64,000 nt of DNA, taken from Pseudomonas viridiflava. GTDB taxonomy: Bacteria > Pseudomonadota > Gammaproteobacteria > Pseudomonadales > Pseudomonadaceae. Shown here in pieces: positions 26,950 through 35,839 of this stretch. Made by a program: the position numbers and the translations under genes. Below the pieces are notes generated by a model. It worked only from the letters and a program-made list of their open reading frames with translations. It was not told the origin of the DNA and did not search any database. Each line of letters begins with the position of its first letter. Positions within the stretch are counted from its first letter, which is position 1. The stretch spans positions 434,001 to 498,000 of the forward strand of contig NZ_UTIQ01000084.1 of NCBI RefSeq assembly GCF_900582625.1. Direction: 5' to 3'.

Positions 26950-27849
26950 TTACCGCTCGAGCAAAAAGTAATGGTCCACCAGCAGCGCGATAAACAGCAG
27001 GAACAGGTAGTAGATGCTGTATTTGAACGTGTTGATGGCGGCGTGCGGTTTGCTGTCGTGGTACAGCACCCAGCTCCATTGCAGAAACCGCGCGCCCAGC
27101 ACCACGGCGCAGGCCAGGTAGAGCAAGCCGCTCATGTGAATCACATAGGGCATCAGGCTCACCGCCAGCAGCACCAAGGTGTACAGCACGATATGCACTT
27201 TGGTGTAGTGCTCGCCATGGGTGACGGGCAGCATGGGGATGTCGGCCTTGGCGTATTCGGCCTTGCGGTGAATGGCCAAGGCCCAGAAATGCGGCGGCGT
27301 CCAGGCGAAAATAATCAGCACCAACAGCAGCGGTTCGGCGCTGATATGGCCGGTGACCGCGACCCAACCCAACAGCGGCGGCGCGGCGCCCGCCAGGCCG
27401 CCAATGACGATATTTTGCGGCGTGGCGCGCTTGAGAAAGCCGGTGTACAGCACGGCATAACCGAGCAGCGACGCCAGGGTCAGCCAGGCGGTCAGTTCGT
27501 TGGTGAAGGCCAGCAGAATCACCAGCCCGCCCACCGACAGCGCCATGGCAAACGTCAGCGCCGCCACGGGCGAAACCCGGCCTTCCGCTAACGGCCGTTT
27601 GTGCGTGCGCGCCATGACGGCATCGATGCGCCGATCCACCACATGGTTAACCGCCGCCGCGCCGCCCGCGCACAAAGCGATACCCAAGTTGCCGAACACC
27701 AGCACCGTCCACGGCACGCCGGCACGCGTGGCGAGGAACATGCCGACCAGCGAGGTGATGAGCATCAGCACCACGACCTTGGGCTTGGTCAGCTCCAGGT
27801 AGTCGCGCCAAAGCGCTTGGCTGTGAGCTTGGCTGAGTAGCGTGGCCAT
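26950..27849 (-). CDS. ctaB: Protoheme IX farnesyltransferase (heme O synthase)
   Basis: An inner-membrane UbiA-family prenyltransferase of 299 residues that attaches a farnesyl chain to heme b, giving heme O. The conserved metal/diphosphate site is [20 protein letters not shown] (about residues 65-85), and a second aspartate loop lies near residue 190. About eight transmembrane helices are expected. It lies directly downstream of ctaA, so heme A for the aa3 oxidase can be made by genes of this cluster. The family name CyoE is equivalent. Confidence 0.95.
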   Translation of the reverse strand: MATLLSQAHSQALWRDYLELTKPKVVVLMLITSLVGMFLATRAGVPWTVLVFGNLGIALCAGGAAAVNHVVDRRIDAVMARTHKRPLAEGRVSPVAALTFAMALSVGGLVILLAFTNELTAWLTLASLLGYAVLYTGFLKRATPQNIVIGGLAGAAPPLLGWVAVTGHISAEPLLLVLIIFAWTPPHFWALAIHRKAEYAKADIPMLPVTHGEHYTKVHIVLYTLVLLAVSLMPYVIHMSGLLYLACAVVLGARFLQWSWVLYHDSKPHAAINTFKYSIYYLFLLFIALLVDHYFLLER

Positions 27850-27876
27850 GGCGTCTCTCCTTCTTGTTTTTATCGG

Positions 27877-28908
27877 TCAGGCCGCCGACTGGCTAACCCA
27901 ATTTTTTGTCGCTGCGCGCGCCGGGTTGGCGACCGCACGCAGCCTGTAATTCACCAGCACTAGCGTCAGCAACAACAACGCGCCGCCGGCGTTATGGGCC
28001 ACTGCCACCGCAAGCGGCAGGTGCAGCAACACGTTGCTCACGCCCAGGCTGATTTGCATGCCCAAGGCCAGCACCAACAAACCGGCCAGGCGGCCATGAC
28101 CACCGCGTTGCAGGTGCCAGGCGAGTATCAGCAACACCACGGTGACTAGCATGGCGCCGAGGCGGTGGGTGAAATGAATGGCGGTGCGGGCATCGCTGTC
28201 GAGCTGGCCGCCAAGGTAATTCGGGCCGATGTGCTGGCTGAGGTGAAAGCCGTTGGCAAAATCCATGGCCGGCCACCACTGGCCGTGGCAGGTGGGCAAA
28301 TCGATGCAGGCCACCGCCGCGTAGTTGGAACTGACCCAACCGCCGAGGGCAATTTGGCCAATCACCACCAGCAAGCCCAACGCCGCCAACTGCCGCAGCC
28401 GGGCGGGAATCGCGGGCAGGCTCGGCAGGCGGCCGGACAAGCGCAGCGTCAGCAAAAACAGCAGCGCCAAGGTGGTGAAGCCGCCGAGCAAATGCGCGGT
28501 CACCACTTGCGGCCAGAGCTTGAGGGTGACGGTCCACATGCCAAACGCGGCCTGCGCCACCACCACGCCCAGCAACAGCAACGGCAGTTTCAGCGGTTGC
28601 TGCGGCTCGGCGCGTCGCCGAACCGCGAGCACCGCCAGGGCCAGAATCAGCAGGCCCAGGCTGCCGGCGAAGTAGCGGTGGATCATTTCGTTCCAGCCCT
28701 TGTGGGCCTCAACCGGCGCGTGGGGGAAGTTGGCCTCGGCATGGGCCAGCTGCGCCTCGCTGGCGGGCACGCTGATAAAGCCGTAGCAGCCCGGCCAGTC
28801 CGGGCAACCGAGGCCGGCGTGGGTCAACCGCGTGTAGGCGCCGAGCAGCACCACGACCACTGCCAGAACAGTGGCGAGCAGGGCGAGACGGAATCCGGGT
28901 TTGGCCAT
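27877..28908 (-). CDS. ctaA: Heme A synthase (COX15/CtaA)
   Basis: An inner-membrane protein of 343 residues that oxidises heme O to heme A for the aa3 oxidase. The family motifs GAYTRLTHAGLGCPDWPGCYG (first 21 residues after the first helix, shown in part) and MIHRYFAGSLG give the N-terminal half; HFTHRLGAMLV gives the C-terminal heme-binding histidine. Eight helices fit the hydrophobicity. It lies 27 bases before ctaB and 15 bases after the small hypothetical gene, consistent with one operon. Confidence 0.94.
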   Translation of the reverse strand: MAKPGFRLALLATVLAVVVVLLGAYTRLTHAGLGCPDWPGCYGFISVPASEAQLAHAEANFPHAPVEAHKGWNEMIHRYFAGSLGLLILALAVLAVRRRAEPQQPLKLPLLLLGVVVAQAAFGMWTVTLKLWPQVVTAHLLGGFTTLALLFLLTLRLSGRLPSLPAIPARLRQLAALGLLVVIGQIALGGWVSSNYAAVACIDLPTCHGQWWPAMDFANGFHLSQHIGPNYLGGQLDSDARTAIHFTHRLGAMLVTVVLLILAWHLQRGGHGRLAGLLVLALGMQISLGVSNVLLHLPLAVAVAHNAGGALLLLTLVLVNYRLRAVANPARAATKNWVSQSAA

Positions 28909-28923
28909 GGGACGATCCTTAGC

Positions 28924-29505
28924 TCAACCAATATTCGACAGTTTCAGCAGCAGGCGCATGTCGTTGAGAATCGCCTTGCCTTTGGTCTTGGCGTCATAGC
29001 GCAGCACCAGATTGCCGTGGGGGTCGATCAGCCATAGCTGCGGCGCGCTGCCGGTGGCCGGGCTGGCTTTGCTGTAGGCCTGAGCATCGAGGCCGTAGCG
29101 GTCCAGGCGCGGGTAGTCGCGCGCCAGCTCGGCGTTATAGGCCTCGCTGACCGGTTGTGCCGTGGCCAGGCCATGGGTGGCGCGCGAGGCTTCCCGGCCG
29201 AGGCCGATTTGAATTTGCCGGGCCAGGTACACCAGCTGCCGGCAGTCGTCTTCACAGCTGCCCGGCGCGGTCACCAGAATTTGCCAAGTGGTGACGTCGC
29301 TGCCCAGTACGCCGAGATCGGTGCGGTTTTGCCCATTGCCGATCAGCTCGCCGCTGTAGTTGCGCCCTTCCGGCACCCAGAAGCGGAACTGGTACATGGC
29401 GGTGGCGAGCACCATCGGCCCGACGGTGAGGGCCAGCAGCAACAGCAGTTGCAAACGACCACGACGGCGCACAGGTGCATGGGGCATTGGCATGGCTGGA
29501 TTCAT
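28924..29505 (-). CDS. Oxidase-cluster membrane-anchored hypothetical protein (thioredoxin-like)
   Basis: A 193-residue protein found at this place in Pseudomonas aa3 clusters. One N-terminal helix (LQLLLLLALTVGPMVLATAM) is followed by a periplasmic domain containing APGSCEDDCRQLVYLARQIQ. The CxxxC pair and the ending LWLIDPHGNLVLRYD recall SCO-type copper chaperones, so a role in oxidase metal loading is possible but not shown. The ATG at 29505 overlaps the SURF1 stop by 4 bases (ATGA), showing coupled translation. Confidence 0.75.
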   Translation of the reverse strand: MNPAMPMPHAPVRRRGRLQLLLLLALTVGPMVLATAMYQFRFWVPEGRNYSGELIGNGQNRTDLGVLGSDVTTWQILVTAPGSCEDDCRQLVYLARQIQIGLGREASRATHGLATAQPVSEAYNAELARDYPRLDRYGLDAQAYSKASPATGSAPQLWLIDPHGNLVLRYDAKTKGKAILNDMRLLLKLSNIG

Positions 29506-30233
29506 GGTTGTTGTTCTCCCAGAACAGGCTCGTGTTTGGCGGTGGCGTGAAAGCCGAAGTAGACAAATAAACCCAACAGCGCCGCCGCCAGGGCAAACCA
29601 TTGCACGGCGTACGCCTGGTGCCGCTCGGGGCCCATGGCGACCACGGGCCAGTCGGCCTGGTAAGCGGCAGCGCTCGGTTGCAGGCGTACTTCATAGGCC
29701 AGGCCTGCACGGCCCAGTTGCGTCCACAGCGCCTGCGGGTGCACGGCATTGACCAGCAGCGGCCATTGGTTACTCGGCGCGTCCGCTTGCAGTTGAAAGG
29801 TTTCGCCGGGCGGCACGTACACCCAGGCATCGAGGTTTTGCACGGCCGCGGGGGTGACAAATTGCGCAGCGTTGCGCCGGTCCGGCCAGGGCAGCCAGCC
29901 GCGATTGACCAGCACCCACAAGTCACTGGCCTGGTCGTAAAACGGTTGCAGCAGCTCGACGCCAACCTTGCCGTCGCGGGTGCGGTTGTCGAGCAGCACG
30001 CTGTGTTGGTCGTCGAAGTGGCCGCTCAAACGCACCCGGCGATAAGCCGCATCGGCGGTGGTTTCCAGTTCCAGAATGCCCATGGGTTCGGCGCTGCGGC
30101 GGGCCTCGTAGCTGGCGAGCAACTGGCGCTTTTCTTCAGCGCGCGCCAACTGCCAGAAGCCCAGCCACACCAGCACCGGCAGCAGCATGGCCACCACCAG
30201 TGTCGGCAGCCAGCCGGGGCGAAACCGCCTCAT
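29502..30233 (-). CDS. SURF1-family cytochrome oxidase assembly protein
   Basis: An inner-membrane protein of 243 residues that helps place heme A in oxidase subunit I. It has the SURF1 plan: a first helix (TLVVAMLLPVLVWLGFWQLA), a periplasmic domain with LLDNRTRDGKVGVELLQPF and VLVNRGWLPWPDRR, and a C-terminal helix (WFALAAALLGLFVYFGF). The ATG at 30233 is preferred; a longer frame to 30293 would overlap the divergent DUF2909 gene region. It is coupled to the next gene by an ATGA overlap. Confidence 0.9.
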   Translation of the reverse strand: MRRFRPGWLPTLVVAMLLPVLVWLGFWQLARAEEKRQLLASYEARRSAEPMGILELETTADAAYRRVRLSGHFDDQHSVLLDNRTRDGKVGVELLQPFYDQASDLWVLVNRGWLPWPDRRNAAQFVTPAAVQNLDAWVYVPPGETFQLQADAPSNQWPLLVNAVHPQALWTQLGRAGLAYEVRLQPSAAAYQADWPVVAMGPERHQAYAVQWFALAAALLGLFVYFGFHATAKHEPVLGEQQP

Positions 30234-30309
30234 CTGGCGTGCCCGGACAGCGGCAGGTGACTGGCTATACTCCACAGCATTCCCCTTCCCCATTGGCGAG
30301 ACTCACACC

Positions 30310-30513
30310 ATCCTCAAAGCGGCAATCGTGCTCATGCTCTTGGCCACCATCGTCAGCCTGTTCAGCGGCCTGTTCTTTCTGGTCAAAGACCAAGGCAACT
30401 CGTCGCGCGTGGTCAACGCCCTCACCGTTCGGGTGGTGTTGGCGGCGTTGACCGTGGCCCTGATCACCTGGGGCTTTTACAGCGGCCAGCTGGTCAGTCA
30501 CGCGCGCTGGTAA
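30310..30513 (+). CDS. DUF2909 (twin transmembrane) small protein of the oxidase cluster
   Basis: A 67-residue protein with two hydrophobic helices (AIVLMLLATIVSLFSGLFFL and VRVVLAALTVALITWGFYSG), typical of DUF2909 proteins between ctaE and SURF1 genes. The family start aligns with an ATC codon at 30310, 9 bases after GGCGAG; no ATG, GTG or TTG occurs at that place. The first regular in-frame starts are GTG 30328 and ATG 30334, which would cut the first helix short by several residues. Its function is unknown. It is the only plus-strand gene in the oxidase block and ends 7 bases before the convergent ctaE. Confidence 0.7.
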   Translation: MLKAAIVLMLLATIVSLFSGLFFLVKDQGNSSRVVNALTVRVVLAALTVALITWGFYSGQLVSHARW

Positions 30514-30520
30514 ACGCGCG

Positions 30521-31444
30521 TCAGAGCACGTACACGAAAATAAACAGCCCCACCCACACCACATCGACGAAGTGCCAATACCAGCTCGCCGCTTCGAAAC
30601 CGAAGTGCTGTTTCTCGTCCAGATGCCCTTTCATGATGCGCAGCAGCATGATGGTCAGCATCAGCGTGCCGATGGTCACGTGGGCACCGTGAAAGCCGGT
30701 GAGCATGAAGAACGTGGCGCCATAAATACCCGAGCCCAGCGTCAGCCCCAGCTCGTGATAGGCCTCAACGTATTCGGTAACTTGCAGCGCCAGAAAGCAC
30801 ACGCCGAGCACAATCGTCAGCCCCAGCCAGCCCTTCAGCGCGGCGCGTTTGCCGTGGCGTAACGCGTGGTGAGCCAGGGTGACGGTGACGCTGGAACTGA
30901 TCAGCAAGATGGTGTTGATCAGCGGCAGATGCCACGGGTCGATAACCGCTTTCGGGGCCGGGTACAGCTTGGGATCCGGCGTGTTGAGCATCGGCCAGGT
31001 GTACTCGAAATTCGGCCACAGCATGTTGGCGATGCCCTTCGCACCTTCGCCGCCCAACCACGGGCCGGACCAGTAACGCACGTAGAACAGCGCGCCAAAA
31101 AAGGCGATGAAGAACATCACTTCCGAGAAGATGAACCAGCTCATGCCCCAGCGGAATGAGCGGTCCATTTGCGCGCTGTAGAGCCCCGAGCGGCTTTCTT
31201 TGATCACCGCGCTGAACCAGCCGAACAACATGTACGCCACCAGCAAACCGCCGATGCTGAAGATCAGCGGGCCGTGGGATTCCGGCCGGGCGGCCTTGAG
31301 GTCGTTGAACCACGTACCCAGGCCGTACATGGTGACGAGCATGCCAAGGGTGGCAATGATCGGCCATTTGCTCTGGTCTGGAACGTAGTAGTGCTCGTAC
31401 GTGGTGTTGGGGCTCTTTGGCAGGGCCTCGTCGTGCGTCGCCAT
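30521..31444 (-). CDS. ctaE: Cytochrome c oxidase subunit III
   Basis: A 307-residue inner-membrane subunit of the aa3-type terminal oxidase. It has the subunit III plan of seven helices, with motifs FSEVMFFIAFFGALFYVRYW, WHLPLINTILLISSSVTVTL, and the C-terminal GFHGAHVTIGTLMLTIMLLR and WYWHFVDVVWVGLFIFVYVL. It follows ctaG on the same strand. The phospholipid-binding helices fit the family; the subunit has no redox centre. Confidence 0.95.
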   Translation of the reverse strand: MATHDEALPKSPNTTYEHYYVPDQSKWPIIATLGMLVTMYGLGTWFNDLKAARPESHGPLIFSIGGLLVAYMLFGWFSAVIKESRSGLYSAQMDRSFRWGMSWFIFSEVMFFIAFFGALFYVRYWSGPWLGGEGAKGIANMLWPNFEYTWPMLNTPDPKLYPAPKAVIDPWHLPLINTILLISSSVTVTLAHHALRHGKRAALKGWLGLTIVLGVCFLALQVTEYVEAYHELGLTLGSGIYGATFFMLTGFHGAHVTIGTLMLTIMLLRIMKGHLDEKQHFGFEAASWYWHFVDVVWVGLFIFVYVL

Positions 31445-31471
31445 TTTATTGTTCTCCTTGTTTTACACCGC

Positions 31472-32017
31472 TTACTTGGCCGCGATCGGCGGATGGCGAG
31501 CAGTGATGTCGAACAGCGTGTAACCGAGGGTCAGGTGGAAGACATCCTTGGGCAGATCACGGTCGACGATGAAGCGCACCTTCATTTCTACGCGTTCACC
31601 GGGTTGCAGCACTTGCTGGTTGAAACAAAAGCAGGCGGTCTTGTGAAAGTAGGCGGCTGCCTCGGACGGCGAAATACTGGGAATGGCCTGCGCCGCCATG
31701 GGTTTGTCCGTGGGGTTCTGGGCGATAAACGTCATCTCGTTGACCGCCCCCGGATGCACCACCAAATCGCTCGACACCGGCCGGAACTCCCACACCATGT
31801 CGGCCGCATTGGTGGCCATGAACTGCACTTTCACCTGCCGGTTTTCATCCACCTGTTGTTGCGCGCCAGCGTACTGCCCGGAGGTTTTGCCGTTGATGCC
31901 AAACGCTTTGCACATCACGTCGTAAATCGGCACCAAGGCAAAGCCGAACGCGAACATCACCACCACCAACAGCAGCAGGCGGGTGACCAGGGTTTTGGTC
32001 GGCAAGCCGTCGCTCAT
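31472..32017 (-). CDS. ctaG: Cox11/CtaG copper-insertion protein
   Basis: A 181-residue protein with one N-terminal helix (LVTRLLLLVVVMFAFGFALV) and a periplasmic immunoglobulin-like domain. It donates copper to the CuB site of oxidase subunit I. The copper-binding cysteines are in KTACFCFNQQVLQPGE, and a third cysteine follows the helix (YDVMCKAFG). It starts 8 bases after the ctaD stop, which fits synthesis together with its target subunit. Confidence 0.95.
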   Translation of the reverse strand: MSDGLPTKTLVTRLLLLVVVMFAFGFALVPIYDVMCKAFGINGKTSGQYAGAQQQVDENRQVKVQFMATNAADMVWEFRPVSSDLVVHPGAVNEMTFIAQNPTDKPMAAQAIPSISPSEAAAYFHKTACFCFNQQVLQPGERVEMKVRFIVDRDLPKDVFHLTLGYTLFDITARHPPIAAK

Positions 32018-32024
32018 TGCAGAC

Positions 32025-33626
32025 TCACTTCACTTCCGGTGGCGTGGTGAAGGTGTGGTACGGCGCGGGCGACGGAATGGTCCACTCCAGCCCATCGGCA
32101 CCGTCCCACGGCTTGGCCGACGCCGGCTTGCCGCCACGAATGCACTTGATGACGATGAACAGGAACAGGAACTGCGTGGCGCCAAAGCTGAACGCCCCGA
32201 TGGACGACACCATGTTGAAGTCGGCGAATTGCAGGTTGTAGTCCGGAATCCGTCGCGGCATCCCGGCCAACCCCACAAAGTGCATCGGGAAGAACGCCAT
32301 GTTCATGCCCACGAAAGACAACCAGAAATGCAGCTTGCCGAGGGTTTCGTCGTACATGTGGCCGGTCCATTTCGGCAGCCAGTAGTAAGCCGAGGCGAAG
32401 ATGCCAAAGATCGCGCCGGGCACCAGTACGTAATGGAAGTGCGCCACCACGAAGTAGGTGTCGTGGTACTGAAAGTCGGCTGGGGCGATGGCCAGCATCA
32501 GACCGGAGAAGCCGCCGATGGTGAACAGAATCACGAAGGCGACGGCAAACAGCATGGGCGTCTCGAAGGTCAGCGAGCCTTGCCACATGGTGGTCACCCA
32601 GTTGAACACCTTCACCCCGGTGGGCACGGCGATCAGCAGCGTGGCGTACATAAAGAACAGTTCACCCACCAGCGGAATGCCGACCACAAACATGTGGTGC
32701 GCCCAGACGATAAACGACAGGAAGGCAATCGAGGCCGTGGCGTAGACCATGGAGGTGTAGCCAAACAGCGGCTTGCGCGAGAACGCCGGAATGATCGAGC
32801 TTACGGCCCCGAAGGCCGGCAGAATCATGATGTACACCTCGGGGTGGCCGAAGAACCAGAACACGTGCTGGAACAGCACCGGGTCACCGCCACCAGCGGC
32901 GCTGAAGAAGCTGGTGCCGAAGTGAATGTCCATCAGCATCATGGTCACGCAACCGGCCAGCACCGGCATCACCGCGATCAGCAGAAACGCGGTGATCAGC
33001 CAGGTCCAGACGAACAGCGGCATCTTCATCAGCGTCATGCCGGGGGCGCGCAAGTTGAGGATGGTGGCGATCACGTTGATCGCGCCCATGATCGAGCTGA
33101 TGCCCATCAGGTGAATGGCGAAGATGAAGAACGTCACGCTTTCCGGCGCATAGGTGGTGGACAGCGGCGCGTAGAACGTCCAGCCAAAGTTCGGTCCGCC
33201 ACCGGCGGTGAACAACGTGCTGATCAGCAAGCCAAAGGCGGCAGGCAGCAACCAGAAACTGAAGTTGTTCATGCGCGGCAGGGCCATGTCCGGCGCCCCG
33301 ACCATCAGCGGAATCATCCAGTTGGCGAGGCCAACGAACGCCGGCATCACCGCGCCAAACACCATCACCAGGCCGTGCATGGTGGTCATCTGGTTAAAGA
33401 ATGCCGGCTCGACAATTTGCAGCCCCGGTTGGAACAGTTCGGCGCGAATCACCATGGCGAACGAGCCGCCAATCAGAAACATCGCAAAGCTGAACCACAG
33501 GTACATGGTGCCGATGTCTTTGTGGTTGGTGGTCAGCACCCAGCGCATCAGGCCCTTGGCGGGGCCGTGATGACCGTGGTCGTGGTCGGCGTGCCCAGCA
33601 TGGCCAGGCTCAATCACTGCACTCAT
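32025..33626 (-). CDS. ctaD: Cytochrome c oxidase subunit I (aa3 type)
   Basis: The catalytic subunit (533 residues) that reduces O2 and pumps protons. Twelve helices fit. The Cu-B and cross-linked Tyr site is WFFGHPEVYIMILPAFG, with the two further Cu-B histidines in IVWAHHMFVVG; the heme a and a3 histidines appear in MHGLVMVFGAVMPAF and FVVAHFHYVLVPG. The D- and K-channel parts are consistent with A-type oxidases. It lies 11 bases after ctaC. The order C-D-G-E is the usual one in Pseudomonas. Confidence 0.97.
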   Translation of the reverse strand: MSAVIEPGHAGHADHDHGHHGPAKGLMRWVLTTNHKDIGTMYLWFSFAMFLIGGSFAMVIRAELFQPGLQIVEPAFFNQMTTMHGLVMVFGAVMPAFVGLANWMIPLMVGAPDMALPRMNNFSFWLLPAAFGLLISTLFTAGGGPNFGWTFYAPLSTTYAPESVTFFIFAIHLMGISSIMGAINVIATILNLRAPGMTLMKMPLFVWTWLITAFLLIAVMPVLAGCVTMMLMDIHFGTSFFSAAGGGDPVLFQHVFWFFGHPEVYIMILPAFGAVSSIIPAFSRKPLFGYTSMVYATASIAFLSFIVWAHHMFVVGIPLVGELFFMYATLLIAVPTGVKVFNWVTTMWQGSLTFETPMLFAVAFVILFTIGGFSGLMLAIAPADFQYHDTYFVVAHFHYVLVPGAIFGIFASAYYWLPKWTGHMYDETLGKLHFWLSFVGMNMAFFPMHFVGLAGMPRRIPDYNLQFADFNMVSSIGAFSFGATQFLFLFIVIKCIRGGKPASAKPWDGADGLEWTIPSPAPYHTFTTPPEVK

Positions 33627-33636
33627 GATGGGTCTC

Positions 33637-34761
33637 CTATTCCTTCGCCTGTTTCAGGGCCAGCACGTCTTTGGGGGTGACCATGTCACCGACGTTGTTG
33701 CCCCATGCGTTACGTTCGTAGGTGATCACTGCGGCAATATCCACTTCCGACAATTGCTTGCCGAACGCGGCCATGGCCGTGCCCTGTTTGCCGAAGAACA
33801 CGATGTGCAGGTGGTCTTCTTTCGGCCCGGTGGCCACCTTGGAGCCCTTGAGCGCCGGGAACATGGGCGGCAGGCCCTGGCCTTCAGGCTGGTGACAGGA
33901 AGCGCAGGTGGTGTGGTAAACCTTGTCACCGCGCTCAACCAATTCTTCGCGCGTCCATTCCTTGCTGGTCAGCTCTTTGAGCGCCAGGGCTTCCTGCTTG
34001 CGCTCATCCAGCCACTTGGCGAAATCTTCTTTGGATTTCACCTCGACCACGATTGGCATAAAACCGTGGTCTTTGCCGCACAGTTCGGCGCATTGGCCAC
34101 GGTAAATGCCGGGCTTGTCGACCTTGGTCCAGGCTTCGTTGACGAAGCCCGGAATGGCATCGCGTTTCACCGCCAGCGCCGGCACCCACCATGAGTGGAT
34201 AACGTCGGCAGCGGTGATCAGAAAGCGCACTTTGGTGTTGGCAGGAATCACCAGTGGCTGATCCACTTCCAGCAGGTAGTGCTCGTCTTTGGGCGCCTGG
34301 TTATGGATTTGCTCGGTAGGCGTGGCCAGGTTGCTGAAGAACTCGACCTCTTGTCCGAGGTATTTGTAGTTCCACTTCCACTGATAGCCGGTGACCTGGA
34401 TATCCAACTCCGACTCGCTACTGTCGTAGATTTTGATCAGGGTTTTGGTCGCCGGAACGGCCATCGCCACAAGGATGATGAAGGGCACTACGGTCCAGAG
34501 AATCTCGACCGTCGTACTTTCATGGAAGTGTGAGGCGACCTGGCCGGTGGAACGGCGGTGGACCAGCATCGACCAGAACATGGCGCCGAATACCAGCACG
34601 CCGATGACGGCGCAGATCAGGAAGATTGTCATGTGCAGATCGAACACGGCGTTACTGGTAGCCGTTACACCCTGCGTCATATTCATGGTCCAGGCAGCGT
34701 TTGCCTGGCTGAATACCGACCACAGCAGGAGGCCCATCCAAACTCGTGGATGTCGCATCAT
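33637..34761 (-). CDS. ctaC: Cytochrome c oxidase subunit II with fused cytochrome c domain
   Basis: A 374-residue exported subunit that takes electrons from cytochrome c. A signal peptide (ending QANAA) is followed by two helices, then a cupredoxin domain whose CuA ligands lie in YRGQCAELCGKDHGFMPIVV. A C-terminal heme c domain has the CASCH motif and Met ligand, so this is a caa3-like arrangement. The start may be either of two adjacent ATGs. It is the first gene of the oxidase operon; its promoter must lie in the 415 bases to 35176. Confidence 0.96.
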   Translation of the reverse strand: MMRHPRVWMGLLLWSVFSQANAAWTMNMTQGVTATSNAVFDLHMTIFLICAVIGVLVFGAMFWSMLVHRRSTGQVASHFHESTTVEILWTVVPFIILVAMAVPATKTLIKIYDSSESELDIQVTGYQWKWNYKYLGQEVEFFSNLATPTEQIHNQAPKDEHYLLEVDQPLVIPANTKVRFLITAADVIHSWWVPALAVKRDAIPGFVNEAWTKVDKPGIYRGQCAELCGKDHGFMPIVVEVKSKEDFAKWLDERKQEALALKELTSKEWTREELVERGDKVYHTTCASCHQPEGQGLPPMFPALKGSKVATGPKEDHLHIVFFGKQGTAMAAFGKQLSEVDIAAVITYERNAWGNNVGDMVTPKDVLALKQAKE

Positions 34762-35176
34762 TGCGGGTTCCCCTTATCGTTCTTGTTATCCCGCCGGCTA
34801 TGCCTGCGGCCAAGGGAGCGTCTGCTAGAAAACTGACTTAGCTGTCGCACCCTCGCCTTGCCGTGGCTCAGTCCGGGTTCATCAGGTCATGTGTTTCGAA
34901 TCAGCCTTTCGAGTCGGAGTATAGCCAGCGACTTGCACCTCGCAATGTCGAGGCAAAAATCGCCGCAACCGGCCAGGCCTTGTGCTAAAGCCCCCGGTTC
35001 TATTGGCTTGGAGAAAGGTGTAACGCCAGCGTTATAACGGGCTAGCATAAAGGTTTCGTAATTATGACAATCCGGTCTTAACACCCGCTCGCTGCCAGCT
35101 AATGTCTCTGTCTTCGACCTGTTTCATCCGTGAACGGGGCTGTCCATTTACCCATGTCCTTTGTTTGGGAGCAGTC
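34762..35176. other. Gene-free divergent interval between ctaC and a conserved hypothetical gene
   Basis: These 415 bases hold no credible coding frame. They should contain the promoters of the oxidase operon (-) and of the plus-strand gene at 35177. The only symmetry I noticed is CGTTATAACG at 35030-35039, a perfect 10-base palindrome of unknown meaning. No rRNA, tRNA or repeat was seen. Confidence 0.6.
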
Positions 35177-35818
35177 ATGAAAACCGCCGCACTGCGCGAG
35201 CTGATCCAGCGCGCCCATCAACACGAAGCCGATAGCGCCAACCTTGCCAACCTGCTGGAACAAAAAATGCCCGAGCTGCACCACACCATTCGATTACCCG
35301 AAGGTGATGGCAAGCAGGCGCTGGTGCGTTTTGTGAAGGCTTATATCGATCAGGTGCCAGACATTTTGGACGCCGCCAACCAAGTGGCGCGGGATGCAGG
35401 CATAGAGGGGCAGATCAAACCGGTGCTGAAAGTCGCCGAAGCGTTTTTCCTGGAACCGTCAGCGCTGATGGACGGCCACGAAGGATTGGACGGCATGCTC
35501 GACGAGGCCTACCTGGCCCACCGTCTGGTTGAAGAAGTGAACGACCGTTACATCACCCATTTAGGCCAGCCACTGATTCCGCTGGACACGACCCTGGCCA
35601 ACGTAATCGCCCACCAACTGATCGGCGAACCCTTCGCCAACGAGTTGGATGAAGTGGTTCACCGCGCAGTGGATGGCATGCTCGAAGCGAGCATTTTCGA
35701 ACAGGAGTCGGTGCAGGCTTACCGCAGCCGCCTTAGCAACCCCATCACCCATGCTGCGTGGAAAAAGTGGCCGTGTTTTTCGCAGCAACTGGGTGTGGAG
35801 TTGCAAGGGTTGAGTTGA
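35177..35818 (+). CDS. Conserved hypothetical protein beside the oxidase operon
   Basis: A 213-residue soluble protein with no signal peptide or membrane helix. It is mostly predicted helical and contains LIPLDTTLANVIAHQLIGEP and the charged opening LRELIQRAHQHEADSANLAN. I do not recognise a named family. A gene of this type occurs beside ctaC in P. aeruginosa (near PA0104), so it is probably conserved synteny. The ATG at 35177 follows GGGAGCAG. The stop is 22 bases before the convergent exoprotein relic. Confidence 0.7.
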   Translation: MKTAALRELIQRAHQHEADSANLANLLEQKMPELHHTIRLPEGDGKQALVRFVKAYIDQVPDILDAANQVARDAGIEGQIKPVLKVAEAFFLEPSALMDGHEGLDGMLDEAYLAHRLVEEVNDRYITHLGQPLIPLDTTLANVIAHQLIGEPFANELDEVVHRAVDGMLEASIFEQESVQAYRSRLSNPITHAAWKKWPCFSQQLGVELQGLS

Positions 35819-35839
35819 AGGATGAGCCTTTTTGGCAAA

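Noticed and set aside
31983..33680. A 565-codon plus-strand frame opposite ctaG/ctaD
   Set aside because: Composition (His, Gln, Arg rich) is that of an antisense frame; subunit I on the other strand is certain.
35030..35039. CGTTATAACG as a Zur site
   Set aside because: It lacks the 3-base centre of the Zur box at 53808, and no zinc gene is next to it.
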